64,000 nt of DNA, taken from assembly GCF_002074055.1 (NCBI RefSeq), contig NZ_CP014619.1, positions 806,001 to 870,000 on the forward strand, in the 5' to 3' direction. Of this stretch, positions 1 through 8,469 are shown piece after piece; the first letter of the stretch is position 1; the number at the start of each line of letters is the position of its first letter. The position numbers and the translations under genes were made by a program. The notes under the pieces are model-generated. The model had not been told where the DNA came from. It worked only from the letters and a program-made list of their open reading frames with translations, and ran no database searches. The DNA is from Frondihabitans sp. 762G35 (GTDB lineage: Bacteria > Actinomycetota > Actinomycetes > Actinomycetales > Microbacteriaceae).

Positions 1-186
1 CTCGCCGCTCGTGGCCCTGGTGAGCCCGAGCAGCATGCGGATCGTGGAGGTCTTGCCCGAGCCGTTCGGACCGAGGAACCCGAAGACGCTGCCCGAGGGC
101 ACGGCCAGGTCGAGATCGGCGACGGCTCGCTGACGACCGAACTGCTTCGTGAGAGCCGTCGTCTCGATCGCGAGCGAGTCTGCCAC
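1..186 (-). CDS. ABC transporter ATP-binding protein, N-terminal part only (runs off the window)
   Basis: Only the first 62 codons are inside the window. The reading begins with a GTG at 186 and shows the usual start of an ABC ATPase: an A-loop region around residues 14-20, then Walker A GPNGSGKT at residues 39-46, followed by the helix that leads to the Q-loop. The GPNGSGKTSTIRMLLGL arrangement is typical of DrrA/CcmA-type exporters, which pair with a separate permease. It starts 5 nt after the stop of the LolA-like gene upstream, so the two are probably co-transcribed. A lipoprotein or lipid related export role is a guess from that neighbour. The rest of the ATPase and any permease lie beyond the window edge. 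Confidence 0.85.
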   Translation of the reverse strand, partial: MADSLAIETTALTKQFGRQRAVADLDLAVPSGSVFGFLGPNGSGKTSTIRMLLGLTRATSGE

Positions 187-191
187 CGCCG

Positions 192-1337
192 CTACTTCTG
201 GGCGGCGACGGCCGCCTCGAGATCGGCGGCGCTCACCGACCCGACGTAGACCTTGCCGCTGTCGGCGAGGAAGACCGAGAGGAGCGACGTCTGGACGACC
301 TTGCCGCCCGCGACGGGCTTCAGCACCTGGTCGAGGAGCTGCGACGACGAGCCCGAGCCCTCGGAGAGCGACGTGAGAGCACCGGTCGGCAGCGTGGCCG
401 CGATGATCGAGCTCCAGCCGGAGCCGATCACGGTCGGACGCGCCTCGGCGCGGGCCGCCTTCTCGGAGGCCTTGCGCTCGGCGTTCGCCGTGGCGTCGCC
501 CTGGGAGAGCGCACCGGGGTGCTTGGCGTGGGAGCGGGCCGACGGCACCGTCTTGTCGGTCACCGTGGCGCCCTTCGGCGGGCTGAAGGCGAACGTGTCG
601 GCGGACGGCGTCGAGTAGTCGATCGACGTGAAGGCGACCGAGTAGGCGGGAGCGGCCTGGCCGCGGGCGTCGATGACCGCCTTGAGCGGAACGCCCGTCG
701 TCGCGTCGACGGCGAGGGTCACGCTGCCGACGAGGGTCGTGGAGTCTTTCGGCGTGAGCGTGATCTGGTACGCCTTCTGTCCGGCGACCAGGACGTTGCT
801 GCTCGTCGCGACGGTCGTGTAGCGGCCGATCGCGTCGAGGGCCTTCTGCGCGACCTCGGTCGGCGTGGGGAGGGTCGCGGTCGAGGGGGCCGACTCTGCG
901 GAGGAGCCGGACGGCAACGTGACGTGGAGGGCGGTGTTCGCCTTCGAGTCGTAGGCCCACACGGAGTCGCCGTTGCGGGTGACGTCGCGCTCCGCGAGGT
1001 CGTCGAGGGTCTGGATCCGGGAGGCCGTGGTGCCCTTGACGTAGACCTTGGCCTTATGGGTCCCGGTCAGCTGCGCGAGGACGCCGTCGACACCGGACTT
1101 GGCCGATGAGCCGAGCGCCGAGGTGGGAACCTGGGGGAGACCGAGATCGGCGGTCTGCGTGACGCTGCCGGAGAAGGACGTACCGACGCTCTTCTCGGCG
1201 AGGGCGACGATGCCGGCCGCGGACTTCGACGGGAGCTGGACATCGGCGTTGGCCATCGACGGGATCGCCACCGCGCCCGCGATCACCACGGCGGGGACGA
1301 CGAGGGCGGGGACCCAGCGGAGCTGCGACTTCTTCAT
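192..1337 (-). CDS. LolA-like / outer-membrane-lipoprotein-sorting-like secreted protein
   Basis: A 381-residue protein with a Sec signal peptide: basic start MKKSQLRW, hydrophobic core, and AxA-type cleavage site MANA-DV near residue 31. The mature part looks like the actinobacterial LolA-like fold, an incomplete beta barrel, with a long Ser/Ala-rich linker around residues 270-310. Proteins of this family in Gram-positive bacteria bind lipidic ligands or lipoprotein acyl chains outside the membrane, but the substrate here is unknown. The start is supported by an AAAGGTG ribosome-binding site just upstream. The stop lies 5 nt before an ABC ATPase gene on the same strand, which suggests a two-gene export or trafficking unit. 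The family call rests on overall pattern, not on a catalytic motif. Confidence 0.7.
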   Translation of the reverse strand: MKKSQLRWVPALVVPAVVIAGAVAIPSMANADVQLPSKSAAGIVALAEKSVGTSFSGSVTQTADLGLPQVPTSALGSSAKSGVDGVLAQLTGTHKAKVYVKGTTASRIQTLDDLAERDVTRNGDSVWAYDSKANTALHVTLPSGSSAESAPSTATLPTPTEVAQKALDAIGRYTTVATSSNVLVAGQKAYQITLTPKDSTTLVGSVTLAVDATTGVPLKAVIDARGQAAPAYSVAFTSIDYSTPSADTFAFSPPKGATVTDKTVPSARSHAKHPGALSQGDATANAERKASEKAARAEARPTVIGSGWSSIIAATLPTGALTSLSEGSGSSSQLLDQVLKPVAGGKVVQTSLLSVFLADSGKVYVGSVSAADLEAAVAAQK

Positions 1338-1457
1338 GACGACACCTTTCGAGAACGCGTCACCTGGGCGGTGCGGCGTTCGTTGAGAGAAAAGTACGCG
1401 TCCAGTCTGCGAGCCGGATGGGTCTTCGGTCACGCGCGGGCGGGTACCGTGCACCGC

Positions 1458-2138
1458 ATGACAGAACTCGACGACGCGGTCGTCCTCGTCCTCGGCGCAT
1501 CCGGCGGTCTCGGCTCCCGGATCGCGGCCCTCCTCGAAGAACGCGGCGCCGTGGTGGTCCGCGGCGGGAGCCCCGCCGGCGGCCTCACGGGGGAGAACGC
1601 CTACCTGGCGGATCTCCGCGACAGGGCGGGAGCCGGCTCCCTCGTCCAGGCCGCGCTGGCGGCCCACGGCCGCCTCGACGGCGTGATCGTGGCGGCCGGT
1701 GCCGTGGCCTTCGGCCCGGCGTCGACACTCGCCGACGACACCCTCGACGAGCTCTTCGCGATCAACGCGCTCGCGCCGATCCGGGTGATCCGCGACTCCT
1801 TCGCACCGCTCGCCGCCTCCTCCGAGGCCGGACGGAAGCCGTTCGTGATCACGCTCAGCGGCGTCGTCTCGGAGGCGCCCACGAGCGGGATGGCGGCGTA
1901 CTCCGCGGCGAAGTCGGCGCTCGGCGCCTTCGTGCAGGCCACGTCGAGGGAGTACCGCCGGAGCGGCATCCGACTGCTCGACGCCCGCCCCGGCCACACC
2001 GAGACGGAGCTGTCGAAGCACCCGATCGCCGGCGAGGCCCCCGCCTTCGGCGAGAGCCACTCCCCGGACGCCGTCGCGGAGCGCATCGTCCGTGCCATCG
2101 TCGACGACGAGAAGGATCTCCCCAGCACGGCGTTCTGA
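1458..2138 (+). CDS. Short-chain dehydrogenase/reductase
   Basis: A 226-residue classical SDR. The nucleotide-binding motif GASGGLG is at residues 13-19, an NAL motif follows the fourth strand, and the catalytic YSAAK is present with an upstream Ser (ITLSGVVS). It is shorter than the usual 245-260 residues and ends soon after the PGHTETE segment. An in-frame ATG exists 29 codons upstream, but the extra residues do not resemble an SDR and would run into the promoter of the divergent LolA-like gene, so the ATG at 1458 (MTELDD) was chosen. The substrate cannot be told from sequence. It stands alone, convergent with the FBP-domain gene. Confidence 0.85.
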   Translation: MTELDDAVVLVLGASGGLGSRIAALLEERGAVVVRGGSPAGGLTGENAYLADLRDRAGAGSLVQAALAAHGRLDGVIVAAGAVAFGPASTLADDTLDELFAINALAPIRVIRDSFAPLAASSEAGRKPFVITLSGVVSEAPTSGMAAYSAAKSALGAFVQATSREYRRSGIRLLDARPGHTETELSKHPIAGEAPAFGESHSPDAVAERIVRAIVDDEKDLPSTAF

Positions 2139-2145
2139 GCGTGCG

Positions 2146-2628
2146 TCAGGCCGTCTTCATGATGTCGGCCGTGAAGTTCTGCACGCGCTCCGCGAGCCCC
2201 GCTGCGCGCTCCGCGATCCGCGACGGCGGGTTCAGGTGCGGTGGGGCGACGCGGATGAGCAGCGAGCACGCGAGGTCCTCGCAGATGTAGGTGCCGAGCG
2301 TGTTGCCGTTCAGGCCGGCCTCGCCCGCGCGGGGCGCGGTGAAGAGCCGCACCTGCGTGGCGGGCTGGGGCGAGTGGCAGAGGGAGCACATCGCGGCGAT
2401 GCCGGGGCGGAGGGCGCTGGAGGCCGTCCGGACGACGAGGCCGACGGGCCGGTCGTCCATCCAGTGGACGATGTAACCGCGGAGATGCGCCTGGCTGTCG
2501 CGCCATCCGAGGAACTCGCGCTCGTCCCAGAGCATCTCGTGGAGCCCGGGGATCGGCAGGCGATCGAGGTCGCCGGGCATCGCGTTCACGAATGACGAAC
2601 GGATGTCTTCCTCGGTCAGCGGCTTCAC
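2146..2628 (-). CDS. FBP-domain (treble-clef zinc finger) protein
   Basis: A 160-residue protein with the FBP C-terminal zinc-finger layout: a CxxC pair (MCSLCHSP) near residue 84 and a second Cys pair (YICEDLAC) near residue 120. In this family the four cysteines hold zinc and the domain resembles the C-terminus of elongation-factor-G-binding proteins. In Gram-positive bacteria related proteins associate with EF-G or the ribosome; whether this one does is inferred from the family only. No signal peptide or membrane segment is visible, so it is cytoplasmic. It is convergent with the SDR gene, with 7 nt between the two stops. Confidence 0.8.
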   Translation of the reverse strand: MKPLTEEDIRSSFVNAMPGDLDRLPIPGLHEMLWDEREFLGWRDSQAHLRGYIVHWMDDRPVGLVVRTASSALRPGIAAMCSLCHSPQPATQVRLFTAPRAGEAGLNGNTLGTYICEDLACSLLIRVAPPHLNPPSRIAERAAGLAERVQNFTADIMKTA

Positions 2629-2744
2629 GATCCCCTCTCCGGGTCGGTTGGTGACACCACCTTACTCACGCGTCCGCACCCCGGTCCCAGGGCGGGGCGA
2701 CGGGCGCGGACGGTCGCGCGTCGTCCCCGGGCGGGCAGGAGCCG

Positions 2745-3506
2745 TCACCGCCCGAGCCAGCCCCCGTCGACGGGCAGGGTGATCCCCGACACGTAGTCGG
2801 ACGCGCTCGAGGCGAGGAACACCGCGGCGCCCGCCAGGTCGTCGGCGCGACCCCACCGGCCGGCCGGTATCCGGTCGAGGATGGCCCGCGAGCGCGCCTC
2901 GTCGTCCTGCAGGGCCTGCGTGTTGTCGGTGCGGATGTAGCCCGGTGCGATGGCGTTCACCTGGACACCGCGCCCCGACCACTCGTTCGAGAGGGCCTTC
3001 ACGAGGCCGACGACCCCCGATTTCGCCGCCGTGTAGGCCGCGACGTTGATGCCGCCCTGGAAGCTGAGCAGCGACGCCGTGAAGACGATCTTGCCGGAGC
3101 CGCGCTCGAGCATCCCCCGACCGATCGCCTGGGTGAGCGCGAACTGGTTCGAGAGGTCGACGTCGATCACGTGGTCCCAGCGGTTCAGGGGGTGCTCGGT
3201 GGCGGGGAACCGCTCGATGGTCCCGGCGTTGTTGAGGAGGACGTCGACAGGGCCGTCGGCCTGGACGCGCCGGGCGAAGTCCTCGACCGCGGCTCGGTCG
3301 GCGAAGTCGACGGCGTGGGCCTCGAACGTCCGCCCGAGGGCCTCGACGCGCGCGGCGACCTCGCTGCCGGACGGCTCCAGGGTGGCGCTGACACCGACGA
3401 TGTCGGCTCCGGCCTCGGCGAGGGCCACGGCCATGGCGAGGCCGATCCCGCGCTTGGCGCCGGTGACGACGGCGCGCTTGCCCGTGAGGTCGAACGGTCC
3501 GGTCAC
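2745..3506 (-). CDS. SDR oxidoreductase, 2-deoxy-D-gluconate 3-dehydrogenase (KduD)-like
   Basis: A 253-residue SDR with TGAKRGIG at residues 15-22, NNAG at 92-95, and catalytic Ser145, Tyr158 and Lys162 (YTAAK). The ending PVDGGWLGR is typical of KduD / gluconate 5-dehydrogenase-like enzymes, which oxidise or reduce keto-deoxy sugar acids with NAD(H). The GTG start at 3506 overlaps the stop of the upstream alcohol dehydrogenase by 4 nt, so the two are translationally coupled. Because their shared promoter carries the same operator as the fucose genes, this SDR probably acts on a deoxy-sugar acid related to L-fuconate or on another sugar found in fucosylated glycans. The exact substrate is not determined. 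Confidence 0.85.
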   Translation of the reverse strand: MTGPFDLTGKRAVVTGAKRGIGLAMAVALAEAGADIVGVSATLEPSGSEVAARVEALGRTFEAHAVDFADRAAVEDFARRVQADGPVDVLLNNAGTIERFPATEHPLNRWDHVIDVDLSNQFALTQAIGRGMLERGSGKIVFTASLLSFQGGINVAAYTAAKSGVVGLVKALSNEWSGRGVQVNAIAPGYIRTDNTQALQDDEARSRAILDRIPAGRWGRADDLAGAAVFLASSASDYVSGITLPVDGGWLGR

Positions 3507-4606
3507 GCGGCGCCCCCCGCGGCGGACGAGGCGGATGCGGACCCGGATGCGGACACGGCGGTCCCGGCACCGGCCGGCGACGCCTCGCGGCCGGACTGCA
3601 CGTCGACGAGGATCTTCATCGCGCGGCCGGCGGCGAGCTCGGCGAAGGCGTCGGCGGTCCGATCGAGCGGCACGATCGACGTGATGAGGTGCTCGGCCGG
3701 AACGACGCCGCGGTCGAGCAGGTCGACGGCCGTCTCGAAGTCCTCGCGCCGGTAGACGCGCGCGCCGATGATCGTCAGTTCGCGCCAGAAGAGACGCTGG
3801 AGGTCGACGGGTCGCGGATCGGGGTGGATGGCGACGACGACGAGGCGCCCGCGGACCTTGCAGAGCGCCGTCGCGCCGAGGACGGCGGCCGCGGCTCCGG
3901 AGACCTCGAAGACGACGTCGGCTCCGGCGCCGTCCGTCCACTCGGTGACCCAGGCGACCTGGTCGACGGCGGTGGGGTCGAGGGTCGTGAAGCCCAGGTC
4001 GGCGACGGCCTGGCGGCGGGTCGGGTCGATCTCGACGACGACGACCTCGCCGCCGAACTCCCGGGCGGAGGTGGCGATGAGGACGCCGATCGGGCCCCCG
4101 CCGATCACGACGGCGCGCTCTCCCGGGACGAGGCCGGAGCGCCGCACGTCGTGCACCGAGACGGCGACCGGCTCGACGAGCGCGGCGTGCTCGAGCGAGA
4201 GGGTGTCCGGCAGGCGGACGAGCACGCCCTCGGGCACGGTCCACAGCGGTTGCAGGGCACCGGGGGAGTCGATGCCGATGAAGTCGAGGTTCTGACAGAT
4301 GTGCTCGTTGCCGGCGAGGCACGCCGGGCAGGTGCCGTCCCAGTCGAGGGGCATCACGGTGACGGCGTCTCCCGGAGCCCAGGCCGTGACTCCTGCGCCG
4401 ACCGCGGCCACGCGACCGGACATCTCGTGGCCGATGACGGCGGGCAGCGACACGCGGGCGTCCATGTGGCCGTGCAGGATGTGGAGGTCGGTCCCGCAGA
4501 GGCCGGTGTAGGCGACCTCGATCTGGACCTCGCCCGGTCCGGGGTCGCGGGGCACGGCCTCGCGGAGATCGATGGTGCCGTTCCCGACGTAGTTGGCGCT
4601 GAGCAT
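3503..4606 (-). CDS. Zinc-dependent medium-chain alcohol dehydrogenase (sorbitol/threonine dehydrogenase type)
   Basis: A 367-residue MDR enzyme. Visible catalytic zinc ligands are Cys37 (GLCGTD) and His60-Glu61 (GHE), with Glu145 (VEP) nearby, and the Rossmann motif GGGPIG is at 169-174. The structural zinc lobe reads D90-G-T-C93-P-A-C96-x7-C104, so the first of the usual four Cys is Asp; Asp is tolerated as a ligand in some MDR proteins, so this may still bind zinc. The C-terminus carries a low-complexity Ser/Ala/Gly tail of about 25 residues not usual in the family. It likely oxidises a polyol or sugar (acid) with NAD. It is co-transcribed with the KduD-like SDR and starts just downstream of a GntR-type palindrome. 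Confidence 0.85.
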   Translation of the reverse strand: MLSANYVGNGTIDLREAVPRDPGPGEVQIEVAYTGLCGTDLHILHGHMDARVSLPAVIGHEMSGRVAAVGAGVTAWAPGDAVTVMPLDWDGTCPACLAGNEHICQNLDFIGIDSPGALQPLWTVPEGVLVRLPDTLSLEHAALVEPVAVSVHDVRRSGLVPGERAVVIGGGPIGVLIATSAREFGGEVVVVEIDPTRRQAVADLGFTTLDPTAVDQVAWVTEWTDGAGADVVFEVSGAAAAVLGATALCKVRGRLVVVAIHPDPRPVDLQRLFWRELTIIGARVYRREDFETAVDLLDRGVVPAEHLITSIVPLDRTADAFAELAAGRAMKILVDVQSGREASPAGAGTAVSASGSASASSAAGGAA

Positions 4607-4630
4607 GTGTCTCCCTTGACGATGGCCCTC

Positions 4631-4647
4631 TAATCATCTGATGATTA
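4631..4647. promoter_or_regulatory. Probable GntR/FadR-type operator between divergent catabolic genes
   Basis: A perfect palindrome, TAATCATC-T-GATGATTA, lies in the 139-bp gap between the leftward dehydrogenase operon and the rightward solute-binding-like gene. On the minus strand it overlaps the candidate -10 (GATGAT, complement of 4633-4638), which stands 17 bp from the candidate -35 TTGAAG (complement of 4656-4661). The form with short ATC/GAT half-sites matches what FCD-type GntR repressors bind. The core recurs at 11023 and 16553 in the same island, which also encodes such a regulator. Confidence 0.65.
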
Positions 4648-4745
4648 CGGCCAAACTTCAACTCAGGGGCTCATCTCACGAAGGAAGCCCCCCTAAGATC
4701 GGATGAGTGGTCGGCTAGCGGCCGCGCGGCGACGAAGGAGACGCG

Positions 4746-5999
4746 ATGACCGCCACCCTGCTCGGACGCTCCGGCGACAGCTTCGAGGCGTCCATCCGGG
4801 CGCAGGAGCTGCCGCCCGGCCTCCTCGCCGACCGCTGGCTCTCTCTCTCCGAGCTCGAGCGGACCCTCTTCGACACCGACGCCTGCGCGAGCGGCGACGT
4901 CGACCTCGTGCTCGTCCCCGCCGACTGGCTGCCGCGGTTGGCGGCACGCGGGGCGATCAGGGCTCTCGACCCGCTGCTCTCCGCTTCTCCGCCTCAGGGG
5001 TGGCCCGAGGCGTGGTCGTCGGCGTTCACCGACGTCGTCGCGTTCGCCTCCGCCGAAGCCATCTCCGTCGAGGCGACGACCGGCGCCGGCGTCTGGGGTC
5101 TCCCCTTCCACGACGGGCCGCCCCTCCTCGTCTATCGGCGCGACCTCTTCGAGTCGCCCGACGAGCGACGCGCCTATCGCGAGCGCTTCGGCGAGGACCT
5201 CGTCCCGGCTCGGACCTGGCGCGACTTCGAACGGCAGGCCTCGTGGTTCACCCGCCCCGACGACGACCTCTTCGGCACCGTCTTCGCCGGCGCTCCCGAC
5301 GGACACAACGACGTCTACGACCTCGTGACGCAGATCCGGCTCCGGGGCGGCGACGTGCTCGACGGTCGTCGACCGGCCTTCGGCGGGCGCGCAGGAGTCG
5401 AGGCCCTGGCCTTCCTGCGCCGTCACCTCGTCGAGCATCCCACCGTGCCGCCCGAGGCCATCGACCTCGACAGCGTGCACAGCGGGGCCGCCTTCGCGGC
5501 GGGTCGCGTCGCGCTCATGCTCAACTGGGCCGGCTACGCCCACGCGGCGGAGGGGCCGGGGAGCCGCGTGGCCGGGCGCGTCGGCGTGGCGCTCGCCCCG
5601 ACGGCGGACGACGGGTCCGCCACCACCGTGGTCAACGCGTTCTGGGCCCTCGCGGTCACCTCCGGGGCGCGGCACGTCGAGGAGGCGTGGGCGGTCGCCC
5701 GGGAGTGCCTCTCCGAGCGGGGGGACCTCGCGACGACGCGGGCCGGATCGTCGGGCACCCGGCTCGGCACCTGGCGGGATCCGGGCATCCTGCGGAGGAG
5801 CCCCGCCTTCGCGCTCTTCGAGAGGGCTCACGAGAACTCGCGGCCCCTGCCGATGGTCGAGGAGCTGCCCGTCCTCGTGGCCGTCCTCGACGACCTCTAC
5901 GACCGCGTCGTCCGACGCGGCGAAGAGGCCGAGGGGGCTCTGGAGGAGGCCGTCGCACAGGCCACCGAAGCCATGGCGAGAGATTCAGCGGATGTTTAG
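4746..5999 (+). CDS. Extracellular-solute-binding-like protein without signal peptide
   Basis: A 417-residue protein resembling family 1 (CUT1) sugar-binding proteins: a VDLVLVPADWLPRLAARGAIRALDPLL segment (split across strands of lobe 1), then a GLPFHDGPPLLVYRRDLF hinge region, and AAFAAGRVALMLNWAG in the second lobe. Unlike a true binding protein it has no signal peptide or lipobox; it begins MTATLLGRSG and goes directly into the fold, and a good AAGGAG ribosome site 5 nt upstream supports this ATG. No alternative upstream start adds a leader. It is therefore predicted to stay in the cytoplasm, perhaps as a ligand sensor or a partner of the regulator. It precedes the L-fucose dehydrogenase gene and is divergent from the dehydrogenase pair, sharing their operator region. 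Confidence 0.7.
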   Translation: MTATLLGRSGDSFEASIRAQELPPGLLADRWLSLSELERTLFDTDACASGDVDLVLVPADWLPRLAARGAIRALDPLLSASPPQGWPEAWSSAFTDVVAFASAEAISVEATTGAGVWGLPFHDGPPLLVYRRDLFESPDERRAYRERFGEDLVPARTWRDFERQASWFTRPDDDLFGTVFAGAPDGHNDVYDLVTQIRLRGGDVLDGRRPAFGGRAGVEALAFLRRHLVEHPTVPPEAIDLDSVHSGAAFAAGRVALMLNWAGYAHAAEGPGSRVAGRVGVALAPTADDGSATTVVNAFWALAVTSGARHVEEAWAVARECLSERGDLATTRAGSSGTRLGTWRDPGILRRSPAFALFERAHENSRPLPMVEELPVLVAVLDDLYDRVVRRGEEAEGALEEAVAQATEAMARDSADV

Positions 6000-6087
6000 A
6001 CGAAGTCACGGCTTCACTTCGACATAATCTGCCCCTATGCTCGTTATAGATCATATGTTTGATCGAAAGACTGATCGGGAGAACAGC

Positions 6088-7104
6088 GTGGACGTGACAA
6101 CTCAAGGGCGAGGGGTCGACCTGACGGAGCTCGGGTTCGGTGCCGCTCAATTCGGCAACCTCTATCGGGAGGTCAGCGACGAGGACGTGAGAGGCGCCTT
6201 CGACGCCGCGTGGGAGGCTGGTGTCCGGTACTTCGACACGGCCCCCCACTACGGTCTCGGCCTCTCCGAGCGCCGTCTGGGCGCCCTCCTCCGGCAGAAG
6301 CCGCGCGACGAGTTCACGATCTCCACCAAGGTCGGGAAACTGCTCGTGGACAACCCCGGCGGCGGGACGTCGCAGGACGACGAGGGCTTCGCCGTCCCGG
6401 CGACCCTCCGCCGGCAGTGGGACTTCAGCGCCGACGGAGTCAAGCGCTCGCTGGAGTCGAGCCTCGACCGGCTCGGGCTCGACCGGGTCGACGTCGTCTA
6501 CGTGCACGATCCCGACGACTTCGGCGAGCAGGTGATCCGGGAGGCCCTCCCGGCGCTCGTCGACCTCCGCGAGCAGGGAGTCGTCGGGGCCATCGGTGCC
6601 GGCATGAACCAGTCGGCGCTGCCGACCGAGTTCGTGCGTCGCGCCGACGTCGACCTCATCATGCTGGCCGGCCGGTATTCGCTCCTCGAGCAGGGTGCGC
6701 TCGACGACCTGATACCGGCCGCGCTGGAGAACGGGGTGGGAATCGTCGCCGCCGGGGCCTACAACTCCGGGCTGCTGGCGACGGCGAGACCACCCCGCGA
6801 CGCCATGTACAACTACGACCGGGTCCCGCCCGCCCTGCTCGAGCGCGCCTGGGCGATCGCGGACGTCTGCGAGGAGCACGGCGTCACGCTCCCGGAGGCG
6901 GCACTCGCCTTCCCCCGACGCCACCCGGCCGTCGTGTCCGTCGTGCTGGGGATGCGCGACCGACGCCAGGCCGAGGAGAACGTCCGACGATTCTCCGTCG
7001 ACGTGCCCGACGACCTCTGGCCGGACCTCGTGGCGAGAGGTCTCCTCGACGAGCGCTCCGTCTCCGCCGACGTCCCCCTGACACCGAACGGCTCCCGCTC
7101 ATGA
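6088..7104 (+). CDS. Aldo/keto reductase, probable L-fucose dehydrogenase
   Basis: A 338-residue AKR of the D-threo-aldose 1-dehydrogenase / pyridoxal 4-dehydrogenase group, whose actinobacterial members oxidise L-fucose to L-fucono-lactone with NAD(P). The AKR tetrad is visible: Asp50, Tyr55 (HYGLG), Lys81 (STKVGK) and His in VVYVHDPDD. The GTG at 6088 was chosen because a CGGGAGAA ribosome site sits 4 nt upstream; an ATG 17 codons earlier (6037) would have no such site and would fill the promoter. The stop overlaps the start of the fuconate dehydratase gene (ATGA), which gives the pathway assignment strong context. A degenerate inverted repeat GATCA-N6-TGATC (6049-6064) just upstream could be regulatory. 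Confidence 0.85.
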   Translation: MDVTTQGRGVDLTELGFGAAQFGNLYREVSDEDVRGAFDAAWEAGVRYFDTAPHYGLGLSERRLGALLRQKPRDEFTISTKVGKLLVDNPGGGTSQDDEGFAVPATLRRQWDFSADGVKRSLESSLDRLGLDRVDVVYVHDPDDFGEQVIREALPALVDLREQGVVGAIGAGMNQSALPTEFVRRADVDLIMLAGRYSLLEQGALDDLIPAALENGVGIVAAGAYNSGLLATARPPRDAMYNYDRVPPALLERAWAIADVCEEHGVTLPEAALAFPRRHPAVVSVVLGMRDRRQAEENVRRFSVDVPDDLWPDLVARGLLDERSVSADVPLTPNGSRS

Positions 7105-8462
7105 CCATCATCACCGCAGTCCAGACCTTCGACGTCCGGTTCCCGACCTCGCTGTCGGCCGACGGCTCCGACGCCATGAACAAGGACGGCGACTACTCCG
7201 CCGCCTACGTCGTGCTCCGCACCGACGACCCCGCCCTGAGCGGCTACGGCTTCACGTTCACCATCGGCCGGGGCAACGACCTCTGCGTCTCGGCCGCCGA
7301 GCAGCGCGCCCTGCCCCTGGTCGGGCGCGACGTCGACGAGATCGTGAACGACCTCGGCGGCCTCTACCGCGAGCTCCAGGGAGATTCGCAGCTCCGCTGG
7401 CTCGGGCCGGACAAGGGCGTGATCCATCTCGCGCTCGCCGCCGTGATGAACGCGGTCTGGGACCTCGCCGCCCGCGTCGCCGGGAAGCCGCTCTGGCGGC
7501 TCCTGACCGACATGACGCCCGAGCAGCTCGTCGAGGTCGCCGATCTGCGCTACCTCTCCGACGCGCTCACCCGCGACGAGGCGGTGGCGCTCCTGACCGA
7601 GCTCGCCCCCACGCGCGGAGAGCGGATCGCCGAGCTCGAGAGCAGCGGCTACCCCTGCTACACGACGAGCGCGGGCTGGCTCGGATACTCCGACGCGAAG
7701 CTCCGGCGCCTCTGCCAGGAGGCCGTCGACGCCGGGTACCGCCACATCAAGCTGAAGGTCGGAGCGAACCGCGAGGACGACCACCGCCGCCTCCGGATCG
7801 CCCGCGAGGTGATCGGCTGGGACGCCGACCTCATGATCGACGCCAACCAGGTCTGGGACGTCCCCGAGGCCATCGAGTGGGTGAACTCCCTCGCGGAGTT
7901 CAAGCCGCTCTGGATCGAGGAGCCGACGAGCCCCGACGACGTGCTCGGTCACGCGGCCGTGCGGCGCGCGGTGAGCCCGATCGGCGTCGCCTCGGGGGAG
8001 CACGGCATGAACCGGGTGCTCTTCAAGCAGATGTTCCAGGCGGGTGCGCTCGACTTCTGCCAGCTCGACGCCGCTCGTCTCGGCAGCATCAACGAGATCC
8101 TCGCGGTCTACCTGCTGGCCAAGAAGTTCGGGGTCCCGGTCTGCCCTCACGCCGGCGGGGTCGGGCTCTGCGAGCTCGTCCAGCATCTCTCGATCTTCGA
8201 CTACGTCGCCGTCTCGGGCTCGCTCGAGGGGCGCGTCACGGAGTTCGTCGACCACCTCCACGAGCACTTCGTCGAACCCTGCATCGTCGAGGACGGCGCT
8301 TACACGCTGCCGACCGCGCCCGGCTACAGCGCGGAGATGTACGAGGGCTCCGTCGCGGAGTACTCGTTCCCACACGGGTCGTACTGGGTCTCCGCGCGCG
8401 AGTCCGACGACGTGGCGGTCGTCGCCGACCGCGAGCGTCTCGCCTCGTCGCGCGTCGCCTGA
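7101..8462 (+). CDS. L-fuconate dehydratase (enolase superfamily)
   Basis: A 453-residue member of the mandelate racemase/enolase superfamily, close in length and motifs to L-fuconate dehydratase. The catalytic KLK is at 217-219, the three Mg ligands are Asp247 (MIDANQ), Glu273 (WIEEP) and Glu300 (ASGEH), and the general acid/base His350 is in CPHAGG. The N-terminal capping domain includes the long [11 protein letters not shown] strand region typical of this subfamily and of human ENOSF1. It converts L-fuconate to 2-keto-3-deoxy-L-fuconate in the cytoplasm. It is translationally coupled to the AKR before it and followed closely by the lactonase, so it belongs to the central pathway operon. 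Confidence 0.93.
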   Translation: MTIITAVQTFDVRFPTSLSADGSDAMNKDGDYSAAYVVLRTDDPALSGYGFTFTIGRGNDLCVSAAEQRALPLVGRDVDEIVNDLGGLYRELQGDSQLRWLGPDKGVIHLALAAVMNAVWDLAARVAGKPLWRLLTDMTPEQLVEVADLRYLSDALTRDEAVALLTELAPTRGERIAELESSGYPCYTTSAGWLGYSDAKLRRLCQEAVDAGYRHIKLKVGANREDDHRRLRIAREVIGWDADLMIDANQVWDVPEAIEWVNSLAEFKPLWIEEPTSPDDVLGHAAVRRAVSPIGVASGEHGMNRVLFKQMFQAGALDFCQLDAARLGSINEILAVYLLAKKFGVPVCPHAGGVGLCELVQHLSIFDYVAVSGSLEGRVTEFVDHLHEHFVEPCIVEDGAYTLPTAPGYSAEMYEGSVAEYSFPHGSYWVSARESDDVAVVADRERLASSRVA

Positions 8463-8469
8463 GGCAGCC

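Noticed and set aside
6037-6087. ATG at 6037 as start of the L-fucose dehydrogenase
   Set aside because: It lacks a ribosome site, and the added residues fall in an AT-rich promoter-like stretch with an inverted repeat. The GTG at 6088 has a good site.
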